The notes beneath the pieces were generated by a model. That model saw nothing but the letters and a program-made list of their open reading frames with translations, was not told where the DNA came from and ran no database searches. Both the position numbers and the translations under genes were made by a program. From assembly GCF_000158475.2 (NCBI RefSeq), contig NZ_KI392031.1:807786-871785 (forward strand): a stretch of DNA of 64,000 bases, in the 5' to 3' direction. Below are positions 52,852 to 61,300 of this stretch, piece by piece; positions within the stretch are counted from its first letter, which is position 1; each line of letters opens with the position of its first letter. This DNA comes from Oxalobacter paraformigenes (lineage in GTDB: Bacteria; Pseudomonadota; Gammaproteobacteria; Burkholderiales; Burkholderiaceae_D).

Positions 52852-53753
52852 GCATGGACTTCATTGAATTCTGCCGGGATTGTGGAATCGTCATCGATAC
52901 ATTGCCGCCCTATGGCGTCTGGAGTCGTTATCCGACAGTAGACCATCCCAGAAAACGCAATGGTGCCGTGAAATGGATGGAATCGCATGGGCTTGTCCAG
53001 AACCACGCCGTCATGAGCGAACCGCGACGATGGGTCCGGAATGAGCGGACAGAAAGACCACTGTCACAGGATGAGGTCAGACGGGCCAGAGAACGTGCGC
53101 AAATTCAGAAAAGGAAAGAACAGAACGAGCGTGCTGCTGCAATAGGACAGATGCGGGAGTGTTGGAAACGCTTGCCGGCATTGAGGGATAACCATCCTTA
53201 TCTCAACAGAAAAGGATTGTCCATGCAGGGGTGTGGGCAATTACGGATTGACCGTGACTTGCTGGTGATTCCCCTTTACAGGAAGGGTGAACTGGTCAGT
53301 CTGCAGACAATTGATCCAGAAGGCAACAAAAAATTCCGGCACAACTGTCCAGTCAAAGGTGCGACATACTGCATACAGCGGCGCAACAGCGTCGTGACGT
53401 GCTTTTGCGAAGGTTTTGCCACAGGTTTGGCGATATACCAGAGCATTCCTGGTGCATCAGTCGAGGTCTGTTTCAATGCAGCCAATCTTGTTGAGGTTGC
53501 AAAACAAAGAAAAGTTTCCGGCATGACCGTGGTCTGTGCCGACAACGACTGGCAAACGGCAAAGAAAGCGCCGTTTGTGAACCCCGGCATCGAGAGAGGA
53601 ACAGAAGCGGCAAAGCTAATGAAATGCGGTCTTGCTTACCCGGAAGGCATCGAAGGTTCTGACTGGGACGACGCAAGGCGGGAATGGGGAGAAAAAGGAA
53701 GCATGAAAGTGAAAATGGAAATCATGAGGAAGGCGAGGATGGTAATCAGGTAA
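52848..53753 (+). CDS. TOPRIM-domain primase
   Basis: 301 residues. DCGIVIDTLPPYGVWSRYPTVDHP at the N-terminus, then HPYLNRKGL, LLVIPLYRKGELVSLQTIDPEGNKKF and the TOPRIM motifs CFCEGFATGLAIY and VVCADND. Phage-type Toprim primases prime replication. The zinc-binding N-terminal domain of classic primases is reduced. Starts by ATGA overlap with the helicase. Confidence 0.88.
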   Translation: MSMDFIEFCRDCGIVIDTLPPYGVWSRYPTVDHPRKRNGAVKWMESHGLVQNHAVMSEPRRWVRNERTERPLSQDEVRRARERAQIQKRKEQNERAAAIGQMRECWKRLPALRDNHPYLNRKGLSMQGCGQLRIDRDLLVIPLYRKGELVSLQTIDPEGNKKFRHNCPVKGATYCIQRRNSVVTCFCEGFATGLAIYQSIPGASVEVCFNAANLVEVAKQRKVSGMTVVCADNDWQTAKKAPFVNPGIERGTEAAKLMKCGLAYPEGIEGSDWDDARREWGEKGSMKVKMEIMRKARMVIR

Positions 53754-54054
53754 GGAGGAACGCTCACGGTATATAGGGAGGGACAACCGCCGACGCCCGT
53801 GAGTGTAGGAGTGTAGGCAAGAACGAGCGCCAGGCCGAACGTGGGGTGGAAGAAGTAGAACGGGGCGCGGCAAGAGTGAAAACTCTTGAAAGTCTGCTTG
53901 ACGCATGAATGGGCCGTAGGGAACTCAGGGAAATGCGCCACCGGGGGAGGATCGTTGATCGTCTCTTGGGGGTGTTACGCCTTTTGAACCGAGAGAATCT
54001 TGGGAAATACCTTTAAAGAGATAAGTAAACAGCGAGATAGAGGGGACAGAAAAG
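53754..54054. other. 300-base gap after primase, possible replication origin or leader
   Basis: Purine-rich (GGAGG, GGGAGGG) DNA with a CTCACGG ... CCGTGAG inverted repeat at about 53763-53806. No gene. An origin here is only a guess. Confidence 0.3.
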
Positions 54055-54273
54055 ATGGAAAACAGGGCGGGAAAAGGATTCCGGCAAAGCGAACTGAACG
54101 ACTACATGAGACGTCGTGGTTTGTTCGACGAATGGAAAAAAACAAAGATGTCGCATAACGACGCGATCATGCTTTTGCGGGTGGGGGCATTATTGCCGAC
54201 CGAAAAAGCATGCCGCAAAGATAAGAGGGCATTGTTGCGGGATCTCATACATGGCGTGAGCCACGGGGTTTAG
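54055..54273 (+). CDS. Small phage protein of unknown function
   Basis: 72 residues, site GAGGGGACAG upstream. Basic: FRQSELNDYMRRRGLFDEWKK, DAIMLLRVGALLPTEKACRKDKRAL. May bind nucleic acid. No family recognised. Confidence 0.55.
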   Translation: MENRAGKGFRQSELNDYMRRRGLFDEWKKTKMSHNDAIMLLRVGALLPTEKACRKDKRALLRDLIHGVSHGV

Positions 54274-54360
54274 AAGATGATTGCACAGGAAAACCACACG
54301 GGCTATACTGACCCTGCACCGGAAAAAGACGGTGCCGGGTTTGGCGACCTGTTATTGTGC

Positions 54361-54443
54361 GGCGGACAACCGCCATCAGTGCGGTTTTTTAATGTCCGTA
54401 TGTCTCCGTCTATGGGCGGAGCTTGTGGGGCATCTTCGGATGC
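54361..54443 (+). promoter_or_regulatory. Structured leader of the antirepressor gene (C4-RNA-like)
   Basis: GGCGG acaa CCGCC (54361-54374) and CCGC...GCGG plus T6 (54370-54390) are mutually exclusive hairpins, the second a terminator. Further hairpins lie at 54404-54421 and 54430-54443 (GCATC TTCG GATGC). P1/P7-type ant operons are controlled by C4 antisense RNA encoded in this position. Homology to C4 is unproven here. Confidence 0.45.
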
Positions 54444-54546
54444 GCCGATAGTACCGCACAATCGGTTCGCCAACCCGCAAGCTCTTGCCCGCCCTGTTTG
54501 GCGACAGGAAAGGCAAGGTTATAAACCTTATGTGCGGAGACATATT

Positions 54547-55218
54547 ATGTCTAATCAATCCATTGCTACGTCCGTAGCAACCGAATCCTTTAATTTCGAT
54601 AACTTTCCTGTCCGTGCAATCAACCGAAACGGCGATATCTGGTTTATCGCTGCTGATGTTTGCGCTGCAATTGATATCGGAACAGAACAGATAAGGCGTC
54701 TTGACGACGATGAAAAGGGTCTGCATTTAACGCAGACCCCTGGCGGTAAGCAGGAGATGTCTATCATCAACGAATCCGGTCTGTATGCCCTAATCCTGCG
54801 TTCTCGCAAGCCCGAAGCCAAACGCTTCCGTAAATGGGTCACATCCGAAGTCTTGCCCGCCATCCGCAAGACCGGGAAATATGCCGTCAACAGCCTTCCC
54901 CCGTGGGATGATGAAAAAGTTCTGCAAAATCCCTCACGGCTCACAACAGAGAAACTGATGCACATGCTATCCGGACGCCGGATATTGCTGAATTTTTCAC
55001 ATTATGGAGACGTGAAAATAGATCTGATACCGCATAAAGGCTTTTTCACCACGCACGATGAAATACCGAGCATGATCCGGAAATTCCCGGATTTCATGTT
55101 TCCGGAAGAAGATGTGCTTCAGATTGCAAAAGCTTGTGTTGAACGCCTGGAAGTCGAAAGAAACAGCAGGAAGAAATCCCGGGATGAAACTCTGAACAGA
55201 TCAAGAGGCGCGAAATGA
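54547..55218 (+). CDS. Bro-N domain antirepressor
   Basis: 223 residues from the ATG at 54547 (MSNQSIATSVATESF). Bro-N domain: FPVRAINRNGDIWFIAADVCAAIDIG, IINESGLYALILRSRKPEAKRFRKWVTSEVLPAIRKTGKY. The C-terminal domain is unlike known KilA/ANT domains. Antirepressors of this type lift CI control. The frame opens at 54277, but the first 90 codons cross the structured leader and look non-coding. Confidence 0.85.
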   Translation: MSNQSIATSVATESFNFDNFPVRAINRNGDIWFIAADVCAAIDIGTEQIRRLDDDEKGLHLTQTPGGKQEMSIINESGLYALILRSRKPEAKRFRKWVTSEVLPAIRKTGKYAVNSLPPWDDEKVLQNPSRLTTEKLMHMLSGRRILLNFSHYGDVKIDLIPHKGFFTTHDEIPSMIRKFPDFMFPEEDVLQIAKACVERLEVERNSRKKSRDETLNRSRGAK

Positions 55219-55289
55219 TTGACCGCATTTTCAATTGTATTGGCTGGCTTCTGGTCTTGATAGGCATAGGGGTTTACTGGATTTTGTAG
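55215..55289 (+). CDS. 24-residue hydrophobic peptide
   Basis: ATG overlaps the antirepressor stop (ATGA). The product MIDRIFNCIGWLLVLIGIGV and a Tyr-Trp-Ile-Leu end form a single membrane helix. Translational coupling supports a real small peptide. Function unknown. Confidence 0.4.
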   Translation: MIDRIFNCIGWLLVLIGIGVYWIL

Positions 55290-55332
55290 GACAAGGCCCG
55301 CTCAATGCGGGCTGACTGAATGCGATTAAAGG

Positions 55333-55572
55333 ATGAATAACCTGAAAAACGATTTGCGGTGCCTTGACAGTTTTTTTGGATGGGATCCGGAAGAAAAACA
55401 TGAAATATGGAATGCGTCGCAAAACAGCGAGGAATTATGCCAGTGGTGGTCCCGGCTTGCAGCAGCGTACAGGGCCGGTTACCGCCAAACAGCTGAAAAC
55501 GCTTATATCCGGCTCGTACAGTGGGAAAGGCAGCGTAAAGAACAGGGAACAAAAAATGGAAACAAAAAATAA
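55333..55572 (+). CDS. Small phage protein of unknown function
   Basis: 79 residues, rich in Trp (FFGWDPEEKHEIWNASQNSEELCQWWSRLAAAY), charged end. Preceding hairpin at 55295-55310 (GCCCGC/GCGGGC). Overlaps the next gene by 17 bases. Confidence 0.5.
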   Translation: MNNLKNDLRCLDSFFGWDPEEKHEIWNASQNSEELCQWWSRLAAAYRAGYRQTAENAYIRLVQWERQRKEQGTKNGNKK

Positions 55573-55882
55573 TAAACCGAAAGGAAAACAGGGTATTGCA
55601 TTTGATCTCGTCAAGAAGTTTCCTGGCATTTCGTCCGTTGAGATGAAATCGATAGCGGGTTTTCCATGCGCTGCGATTTTATCGCATCTTTATACGCAAG
55701 GTTTTCTGATAAGGGTGGGGAAAAAAGCGAATTACCACTATTTCGTGAATCCGCAACCAGGGAAAAACGAAGTTTTGCATTGCTCGCGAGTAGAGGCTAA
55801 AGGCGCAGGATGGAACAGTTTTATTGAAAACTGCAAGCTGTATGACAGGCTGCACAGTAATTTCGTGAGGATGTCGGTATGA
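55556..55882 (+). CDS. Winged-helix-like phage protein
   Basis: 108 residues from the ATG at 55556 with AACAGGGAAC upstream. GIAFDLVKKFPGISSVEMKSIAGFPCAAILSHLYTQGFLIRVGKKANYHYF looks like a winged helix-turn-helix. Likely a DNA-binding regulator. Ends by ATGA overlap with the DUF1064 gene. Confidence 0.6.
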   Translation: METKNNKPKGKQGIAFDLVKKFPGISSVEMKSIAGFPCAAILSHLYTQGFLIRVGKKANYHYFVNPQPGKNEVLHCSRVEAKGAGWNSFIENCKLYDRLHSNFVRMSV

Positions 55883-56223
55883 AATCAAGAATTCTTGCAC
55901 TTGGACGTCTCAAAACAGGACAGATGAACAGGACAGAATCTGAATATGCACAACATCTTGAATGGCGGAAACGTGCAGGAGAAATAGTCTGGTATCGGTT
56001 TGAAGGCATGAAATTCAGGCTTGCAGACAACACGTTCTATACACCAGATTTCTCGGTCATGCGCTCTGATGGCGCATTGGAAATGCATGAAGTCAAAGGG
56101 TATTGGCTCGGTGATGCCCGAGCCAAGATCAAGATTGCGGCAGATCAGTATCCGATTGTGTTTGTGGCCGTCAGAAAAAAGGCGAAAAAGGATGGCGGCG
56201 GATGGTCTGTCGAAACATTCTGA
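55879..56223 (+). CDS. DUF1064 family nuclease-like protein
   Basis: 114 residues. NRTESEYAQHLEWRKRAGEI, YRFEGMKFRLADNTFYTPDFSVM, EMHEVKGYW: the E...D...E-x-K layout of PD-(D/E)xK nucleases seen in DUF1064 phage proteins, thought to act as resolvase-like enzymes. Substrate unknown. Confidence 0.85.
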   Translation: MKSRILALGRLKTGQMNRTESEYAQHLEWRKRAGEIVWYRFEGMKFRLADNTFYTPDFSVMRSDGALEMHEVKGYWLGDARAKIKIAADQYPIVFVAVRKKAKKDGGGWSVETF

Positions 56224-56236
56224 TGGGGAAACGACC

Positions 56237-56779
56237 ATGACCACGATTCATATCATCCGTCAGAACATGGAAATGCCGGACAGCAAGGCACTTGAAGGTG
56301 CGAGGAAACTGTTATTTGGAGTGATTGACGGACATACCGACCAAGATCGCAGAGCATGGCGACGTTGGTGGAAAATGATCTTCAGGTCGCAAATCGGCGA
56401 GTTGTTCGTCATGGAGTACAAGTTTACCCGGTCCAGTAAATTCCATCGCTGGTCCATGAAGATTGAAGGCGCTTTTTTTGATGCACAGGAACGTTTCAGT
56501 GACAGGGAACAGTTCCGGAATTGGGTCAAGATCGGAGCAGGTTGGGTGGATTGGGTGCCGGGTCCGGACGGAGGTATTGTGCCATTGCCGAGATCAATAT
56601 CTTATGCTGCAGCGGACGACCAGGAATTTCGGGAATACCACGAAAAAATGGTGAGCTTTTTCCGGTCCGGACGTGCGTCGGCATACCTGTGGCCGCATCT
56701 GACAGAACAGCAGGCAACAGATATGGTTGAAACGATCTTACAGGAATTCGAAGATGACGACAGTCAGAATTTTCGCTAA
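56237..56779 (+). CDS. DUF1367 family phage protein
   Basis: 180 residues from the ATG at 56237 (ATGGGGAAACGACC upstream). HRWSMKIEGAFFDAQERFSDREQFRNWVKIGAGWVDWVPGPDGGIVPLPRSISYAAADDQEF is the DUF1367 signature region. Found next to DUF1064 and DUF1364 in many phages. Function unknown. Confidence 0.8.
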   Translation: MTTIHIIRQNMEMPDSKALEGARKLLFGVIDGHTDQDRRAWRRWWKMIFRSQIGELFVMEYKFTRSSKFHRWSMKIEGAFFDAQERFSDREQFRNWVKIGAGWVDWVPGPDGGIVPLPRSISYAAADDQEFREYHEKMVSFFRSGRASAYLWPHLTEQQATDMVETILQEFEDDDSQNFR

Positions 56780-57110
56780 TGGCAAATGCATCAAGGTTGA
56801 CCCGTTACTGCATCCAGATCGTCTGTGTTATGGCCAGAACTGTTATTTGCGTATCAAGGGATGCAGAAATGATCAGCGAACGGTGGTGCCTTGTCACGCC
56901 AATCTGTTGGAACTGGGCAAGGGTAAAGGCATCAAGGTACCCGATATTTATACCGTTCCGGGATGTTTTTATTGCCACCATGAGCTGGATCAGGGTTCCA
57001 GGTTGAGTAAAATCCAGCGGCGACGGACATGGCTTGCCGGATATGCACGCTGGGGGAAATTCCGGGAAAGGCGCTACGGAGTCAAATACTGCTCGCTGGA
57101 TTTGGTTTGA
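56754..57110 (+). CDS. DUF1364 family putative nuclease
   Basis: 118 residues from the ATG at 56754 (overlaps DUF1367). YGQNCYLRIKGCRNDQRTVVPCHANLLELGKGKGIKVPDIYTVPGCFYCHHELDQGSR is the HNH-like His/Cys arrangement of DUF1364 (lambda NinB/NinG neighbourhood). Likely a structure-specific nuclease; activity unproven. Confidence 0.82.
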   Translation: MTTVRIFANGKCIKVDPLLHPDRLCYGQNCYLRIKGCRNDQRTVVPCHANLLELGKGKGIKVPDIYTVPGCFYCHHELDQGSRLSKIQRRRTWLAGYARWGKFRERRYGVKYCSLDLV

Positions 57111-57131
57111 CATTTTTACGGAGGTGCAGGC

Positions 57132-57728
57132 ATGGAAATTGGCTATACAACAATGGATGGGATCCCGGGACAATACTTTTTCTGTGCCGCATATCAGGCA
57201 ACTATAGCGGTTTCGCGTTGTGCCTGTATGTATAAAGCCTCGAAAAAAATCAGGGTCGGCGAATATCACACACTGCAGAAATGTATCGGTTGCAAGATTG
57301 GCGCCTTGCATGCCGGAGAACAGCCGATTGTCATGCGAAGCGGAAATCTGCCAAGACACATGTGCGTCAGATGTCATTGTTATGCCGATCGGCTCCTCTC
57401 AAACGGGGTATGCGTCTCATGCAGCAACCGGGCCGCAGAAGTGAAAAAAGGGAGAAACGCGAAAGGATGCACACCTTCTCCGTCAGACTGGTTCTGGCGG
57501 CGTCCGGAACAGATAAAAGGCAAGGGGAAAACCGTATGGTTATACCCGGTCAGGCTGACGACGAAACAGGGCAGTGACGTCCGTTATCAGGTTATCGATG
57601 ATGCCTCGAATACGCTTGAGGCCATGTTGAGGATTTTGCGCCTTGAGCGCGAAGAAATCGTTTTCGGGCGTCGTCCTGCGATCAAGGTAGATACAGTACA
57701 GATGTCATTGTTCGGAGGGCTGCATTAA
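57132..57728 (+). CDS. Phage zinc-binding protein of unknown function
   Basis: 198 residues with TTTTTACGGAGGTGCAGGC upstream. Repeated Cys pairs (CACMYK..., CIGCKIG, MCVRCHCYADR, CVSCSN) form zinc sites. C-terminal beta region WLYPVRLTTKQGSDVRYQV. Possibly NinH/antiterminator-like; no family assigned. Confidence 0.6.
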   Translation: MEIGYTTMDGIPGQYFFCAAYQATIAVSRCACMYKASKKIRVGEYHTLQKCIGCKIGALHAGEQPIVMRSGNLPRHMCVRCHCYADRLLSNGVCVSCSNRAAEVKKGRNAKGCTPSPSDWFWRRPEQIKGKGKTVWLYPVRLTTKQGSDVRYQVIDDASNTLEAMLRILRLEREEIVFGRRPAIKVDTVQMSLFGGLH

Positions 57729-57988
57729 TGCGCAGATTTGTATTGCTGGATCATGTATGTCGTGTTTGTTACGGACGGCTGGTCGCTGAAATCAGTGTCG
57801 AGGGGAAAAGGACTGGAAAGGTCAGGTGTTCCGATTGCGGCCTAGAAGAATCGGGAGGCTATCGGGCATTATGCTGTTGCGGGCTGAAATTGAGAAACGG
57901 CAAAGACGCCGGTTTCCGATGTGTCCTGAATCTGGATATCACACCGGAAATGCCGGCGGAGATAATCGTCAAACATGTGGATGAATGA
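57728..57988 (+). CDS. Small zinc-ribbon phage protein
   Basis: 86 residues. CRVCYGRLV...VRCSDCGLEES then ALCCCGLKL: a zinc ribbon. Starts one base inside the previous gene's end. Nucleic-acid binding is likely. No family recognised. Confidence 0.6.
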   Translation: MRRFVLLDHVCRVCYGRLVAEISVEGKRTGKVRCSDCGLEESGGYRALCCCGLKLRNGKDAGFRCVLNLDITPEMPAEIIVKHVDE

Positions 57989-58038
57989 ATTCGTTCGTGA
58001 CGGAATAATGGGTTGATTACGATAAACGGATTCGTGAA

Positions 58039-61000
58039 ATGCCTATTTATCTCCTGCTTAAAGCTACAACCACCAAGACAATTACGGTTCCGGCATATAC
58101 CCGCTCAGACGGGACGATAGTTCCGGCACATCAGAAAACCGTTCATGTGGATCCGGATAAAGATTCACACGAAGTTGTGTCCGGTAAAGGGACGTATTCA
58201 CAGAAACTGGCGCATAAAAAGCTCTCGAAAATGCCAGGATGGGAGAATTTGCCTCATGAACACAAACTGGCGCATATTCTCTCGTCGGCGACAAACCTTC
58301 AGAAACAGGCATCGTTGAAGTCCAGTATCGCCGGATTCAAAAAATTTATTGTTGCAGGAAAGGTCCCGTACAACAGTCAGACAAGTGCCTTCGTGTCACA
58401 GCCGAAAGACAAGATGCTTGGCATGATGACAGAGCTGAGCGACAAAGTCGGCGAGGAAAAATTCAATGGATTGTTTGCGAGCGCCTTGCGGAAACTGAAG
58501 AAAGAGGAACTGCATAAAGAAGGGCAGAATAACGAGAATCCAAAAGTCGAACCTGAAAAGCCGAAAAAATCGGAAGAGGATATTCAGGCTTCACAAAAAA
58601 TTTCGGAGGTGTTGAAAGGGCAGTACGGTTACTATGTCAAAAAAGCTGCCGAATCGCTGTCAAACGATGCAAAGTGGCAAATGTCCACGCCGGTTAATCA
58701 GTTGAAAGTGATCATCGAGAAAGGCAAGGAGTTGCAAAAGGACGCGGCCAATGTCCATGGTTTCCATCAGTCTATCCTCAGCGCTCAATTGCCGACAGCC
58801 GAACAGTATGCAGCATTTGACAAGCTGGCGCCGGAAAAGAAAGAAGCGGCCATAGCGGAGTTGACGCGTGGTGTCGGTAATGAGGCGGAGAAACTGCTTG
58901 GGGAGGCAAAACAAAAATATTCGGGCAGTCCGGAAGAAAAAACAGAGCTATCGGAAGTGATGGAATCATCCGGACAGGCGAAACCGGGTAACGAAGTGCC
59001 TGTTCCGGCTGCTGTCAGAGTTGCCAATCAACCGGATTCTCCTGTCGAGAACGCTGACGATAACGAAAAACAGTCCCCAGTCAAAACCGAACTTGAATTC
59101 AAGGATGACAAGTCCAATAAATTCTGGTCGATCGAAGTGGACGGGGAAAAAATCATTACATCGTGGGGCAAGATCGGCACCAAGGGAGTACAAAAAGAAC
59201 AGTCAGCGCATTCTGCCAAGGATGCAATGGACACGGCGAAAAAGCTGCTTAACCAGAAACTGAAGAAAGGGTACAAAGTCACTGGAAAAGACGAGTTGTC
59301 CAATGGCATGAAAGAAGAGGCCAATTCAGTCAATGTCATGGATGGGAAGAATGATGAAGTGACTTCCGGAAAAGCTGCAGCAGAACCGGAAAACACCGGT
59401 CCACAGGACGGCGATACCAAACAGGGGGCGGAAGGCACTCTTGTATTCCAGAATGGCAGGTGGCACAAGACAGAAAATCATTATGCGCCGAAAGTGGTAT
59501 CGATCCACGAGGTAATACGGCAGGATGAAAAAGACATAAGCGGCTGGAAACAGGTCGGTGCGCAGGAAGGATCGAATGAAGGCGGTTATTTCGAGGACGA
59601 GGCCGGACAGAAGTGGTATTGCAAGTTTCCGTCCGATGAAAATATGGCCAAGTCTGAAGTACTGGCCGGAAAACTTTACGAGGCGTGTGGTATCGAAGTG
59701 CCGGCTCTGTCGCTCATCAAGCGAAACGGAAAGGTCGGGGTTGCTTCGAAATTTGTTTCGGGCTTGCAGAAAGACAAGGACAAGTTGTCGAAATTATCGG
59801 GTGTTGCAGAAGGTTTTGCTGTCGATGCATGGCTCGGTAACTGGGATGTAGTCGGTCTCGGATACGATAACCTGCAATGCAATGGCAAAAAGGCAATACG
59901 AGTCGATGTCGGGGGTGCCCTTGAATACCGGGCACAGGGCAAAAAGAAGGGAAATGCTTTCGGTTTGACCGTTTCCGAAGTCGATACCTTGCGCGATGCA
60001 TCGGTGAATCCGCAAGCCGCACATGTGTTTGCCGGACTGACGCAGGACCAGATAAAGGAATCGGTCAAAAACGTCCTGAAGCTGTCTGACAATTCCATTC
60101 GCAGCTTGTGTTTTGCCTATGGGCCCGGATCGAAAAAAGAGATAGGAAAACTGGCTGACAAACTCATCCAGAGAAAAAAGTATCTGGCAGTGAAATATCC
60201 GGAAGTAGCAAACGAATTCCGCCCCAAAACGGAAATCGTCATTCCGGGAGCGCCGAACTTTCTGGAGTGGCACGGAAAAGGGAAGGGACTATCCAGCAAA
60301 GCGCACCTGAATCAACAAAACCAGGAGCTGGCCAACCAGATTCATTCTCTGGGAAAAGAAGGGAATCTGCAAGCGCTGCAGGATTTCAAATTCCAGCCGA
60401 TCAGTTACGATAACGGTAATGCAACAGGCGATCTGTCTCATATTCAGAATCACAAGTCACAGCATGTGGTCAAATATTGGCAAGACGTGGTACATGCCAT
60501 CGAGAATCCGATAAAGGTAGCGCCAAAAGGTATTGTTGAGGTTGCGGTATCCACTGTTGGCGGCATCTTCGGTTCGCTGGCCAACCTTTTCAGGGATACC
60601 CGCAAACTGGTCGGCCACAGCCACAAGTTGGGCCGGTATGCCGTTCTCGGAAAAGTGGTCGGAGGCGATTTGTTTCAGGGCTGGCAACCCAAGAAGAGGT
60701 CGAAAAGCGAAGTGTCCATGAATACACACGAGATGTACATACAATCCAAGCAATCCTTTGCGGCCATGTCACAGACGCACCAGCAGGCACTGATGGATTA
60801 TACAGGGAGCGCTTACACAAAAATGAATAACCCGGCTACAGGCGTGGGTACACATGGCAAAACCGACTATGTGATCGATTGCGTTGACAAGGCAGCCGTG
60901 CATATTCCAGCCGGAACGGTTTTATCGAGGCGATTTTCATTCCACGAAAATCCCAGCTTTAATATACAAAAATTATTGGAATCGGAAGGATCGGTTATAA

Positions 61001-61287
61001 AGGACTTCGGAATTATTTCAGCCAGTACCAAACCGAACACATGGAGCGGCGATATCCAGTTGAGAATTGTATGTGGGGAAGGGGTCAGGGGACTTTATGT
61101 CGGTCAGGATCCCAAAGGGAATGGGAGTGCCATTTCGCATTTTGCCAGTGAATCGGAATGTATTTTGCCGTATGGCAGTAAATTCTACGTCCGGAAAATC
61201 CATAAAAATGAGGTGATAAACGATGAATACGGGACGTGGGGAAAACATTGCAAATATTTGGTGGAAGTCGTTGCGTTACCGAATTGA
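58039..61287 (+). CDS. Multidomain protein: WGR, kinase-like fold and ADP-ribosyltransferase
   Basis: 1082 residues. Residues 17-33 carry a VPAYTRSDGTIVPAH motif. Helical charged region to about 340. WGR domain about 349-412 (WGKIG at 376-380), poly-ADP-ribose-polymerase-associated and DNA- or partner-binding in other proteins. A kinase-like (HipA/PI4K-like) segment about 515-640 has candidate Lys529, Asp603 and D-V-G-G from Asp623. The C-terminus (about 892-1080) has the R-S-E ADP-ribosyltransferase pattern: Arg964/965, S-A-S-T at 994-997 and E-S-E at 1038-1040. Such enzymes transfer ADP-ribose from NAD+ to proteins, like T4 Alt. A NUDIX protein follows. Domain calls are mine; activity unproven. 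Confidence 0.8.
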   Translation: MPIYLLLKATTTKTITVPAYTRSDGTIVPAHQKTVHVDPDKDSHEVVSGKGTYSQKLAHKKLSKMPGWENLPHEHKLAHILSSATNLQKQASLKSSIAGFKKFIVAGKVPYNSQTSAFVSQPKDKMLGMMTELSDKVGEEKFNGLFASALRKLKKEELHKEGQNNENPKVEPEKPKKSEEDIQASQKISEVLKGQYGYYVKKAAESLSNDAKWQMSTPVNQLKVIIEKGKELQKDAANVHGFHQSILSAQLPTAEQYAAFDKLAPEKKEAAIAELTRGVGNEAEKLLGEAKQKYSGSPEEKTELSEVMESSGQAKPGNEVPVPAAVRVANQPDSPVENADDNEKQSPVKTELEFKDDKSNKFWSIEVDGEKIITSWGKIGTKGVQKEQSAHSAKDAMDTAKKLLNQKLKKGYKVTGKDELSNGMKEEANSVNVMDGKNDEVTSGKAAAEPENTGPQDGDTKQGAEGTLVFQNGRWHKTENHYAPKVVSIHEVIRQDEKDISGWKQVGAQEGSNEGGYFEDEAGQKWYCKFPSDENMAKSEVLAGKLYEACGIEVPALSLIKRNGKVGVASKFVSGLQKDKDKLSKLSGVAEGFAVDAWLGNWDVVGLGYDNLQCNGKKAIRVDVGGALEYRAQGKKKGNAFGLTVSEVDTLRDASVNPQAAHVFAGLTQDQIKESVKNVLKLSDNSIRSLCFAYGPGSKKEIGKLADKLIQRKKYLAVKYPEVANEFRPKTEIVIPGAPNFLEWHGKGKGLSSKAHLNQQNQELANQIHSLGKEGNLQALQDFKFQPISYDNGNATGDLSHIQNHKSQHVVKYWQDVVHAIENPIKVAPKGIVEVAVSTVGGIFGSLANLFRDTRKLVGHSHKLGRYAVLGKVVGGDLFQGWQPKKRSKSEVSMNTHEMYIQSKQSFAAMSQTHQQALMDYTGSAYTKMNNPATGVGTHGKTDYVIDCVDKAAVHIPAGTVLSRRFSFHENPSFNIQKLLESEGSVIKDFGIISASTKPNTWSGDIQLRIVCGEGVRGLYVGQDPKGNGSAISHFASESECILPYGSKFYVRKIHKNEVINDEYGTWGKHCKYLVEVVALPN

Positions 61288-61300
61288 AAGGGATTAAAGC

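Noticed and set aside
54277-54546. N-terminal extension of the antirepressor frame back to 54277
   Set aside because: The first 90 codons are cysteine/proline-rich without family similarity and cross several hairpins; the Bro-N domain begins after the ATG at 54547.
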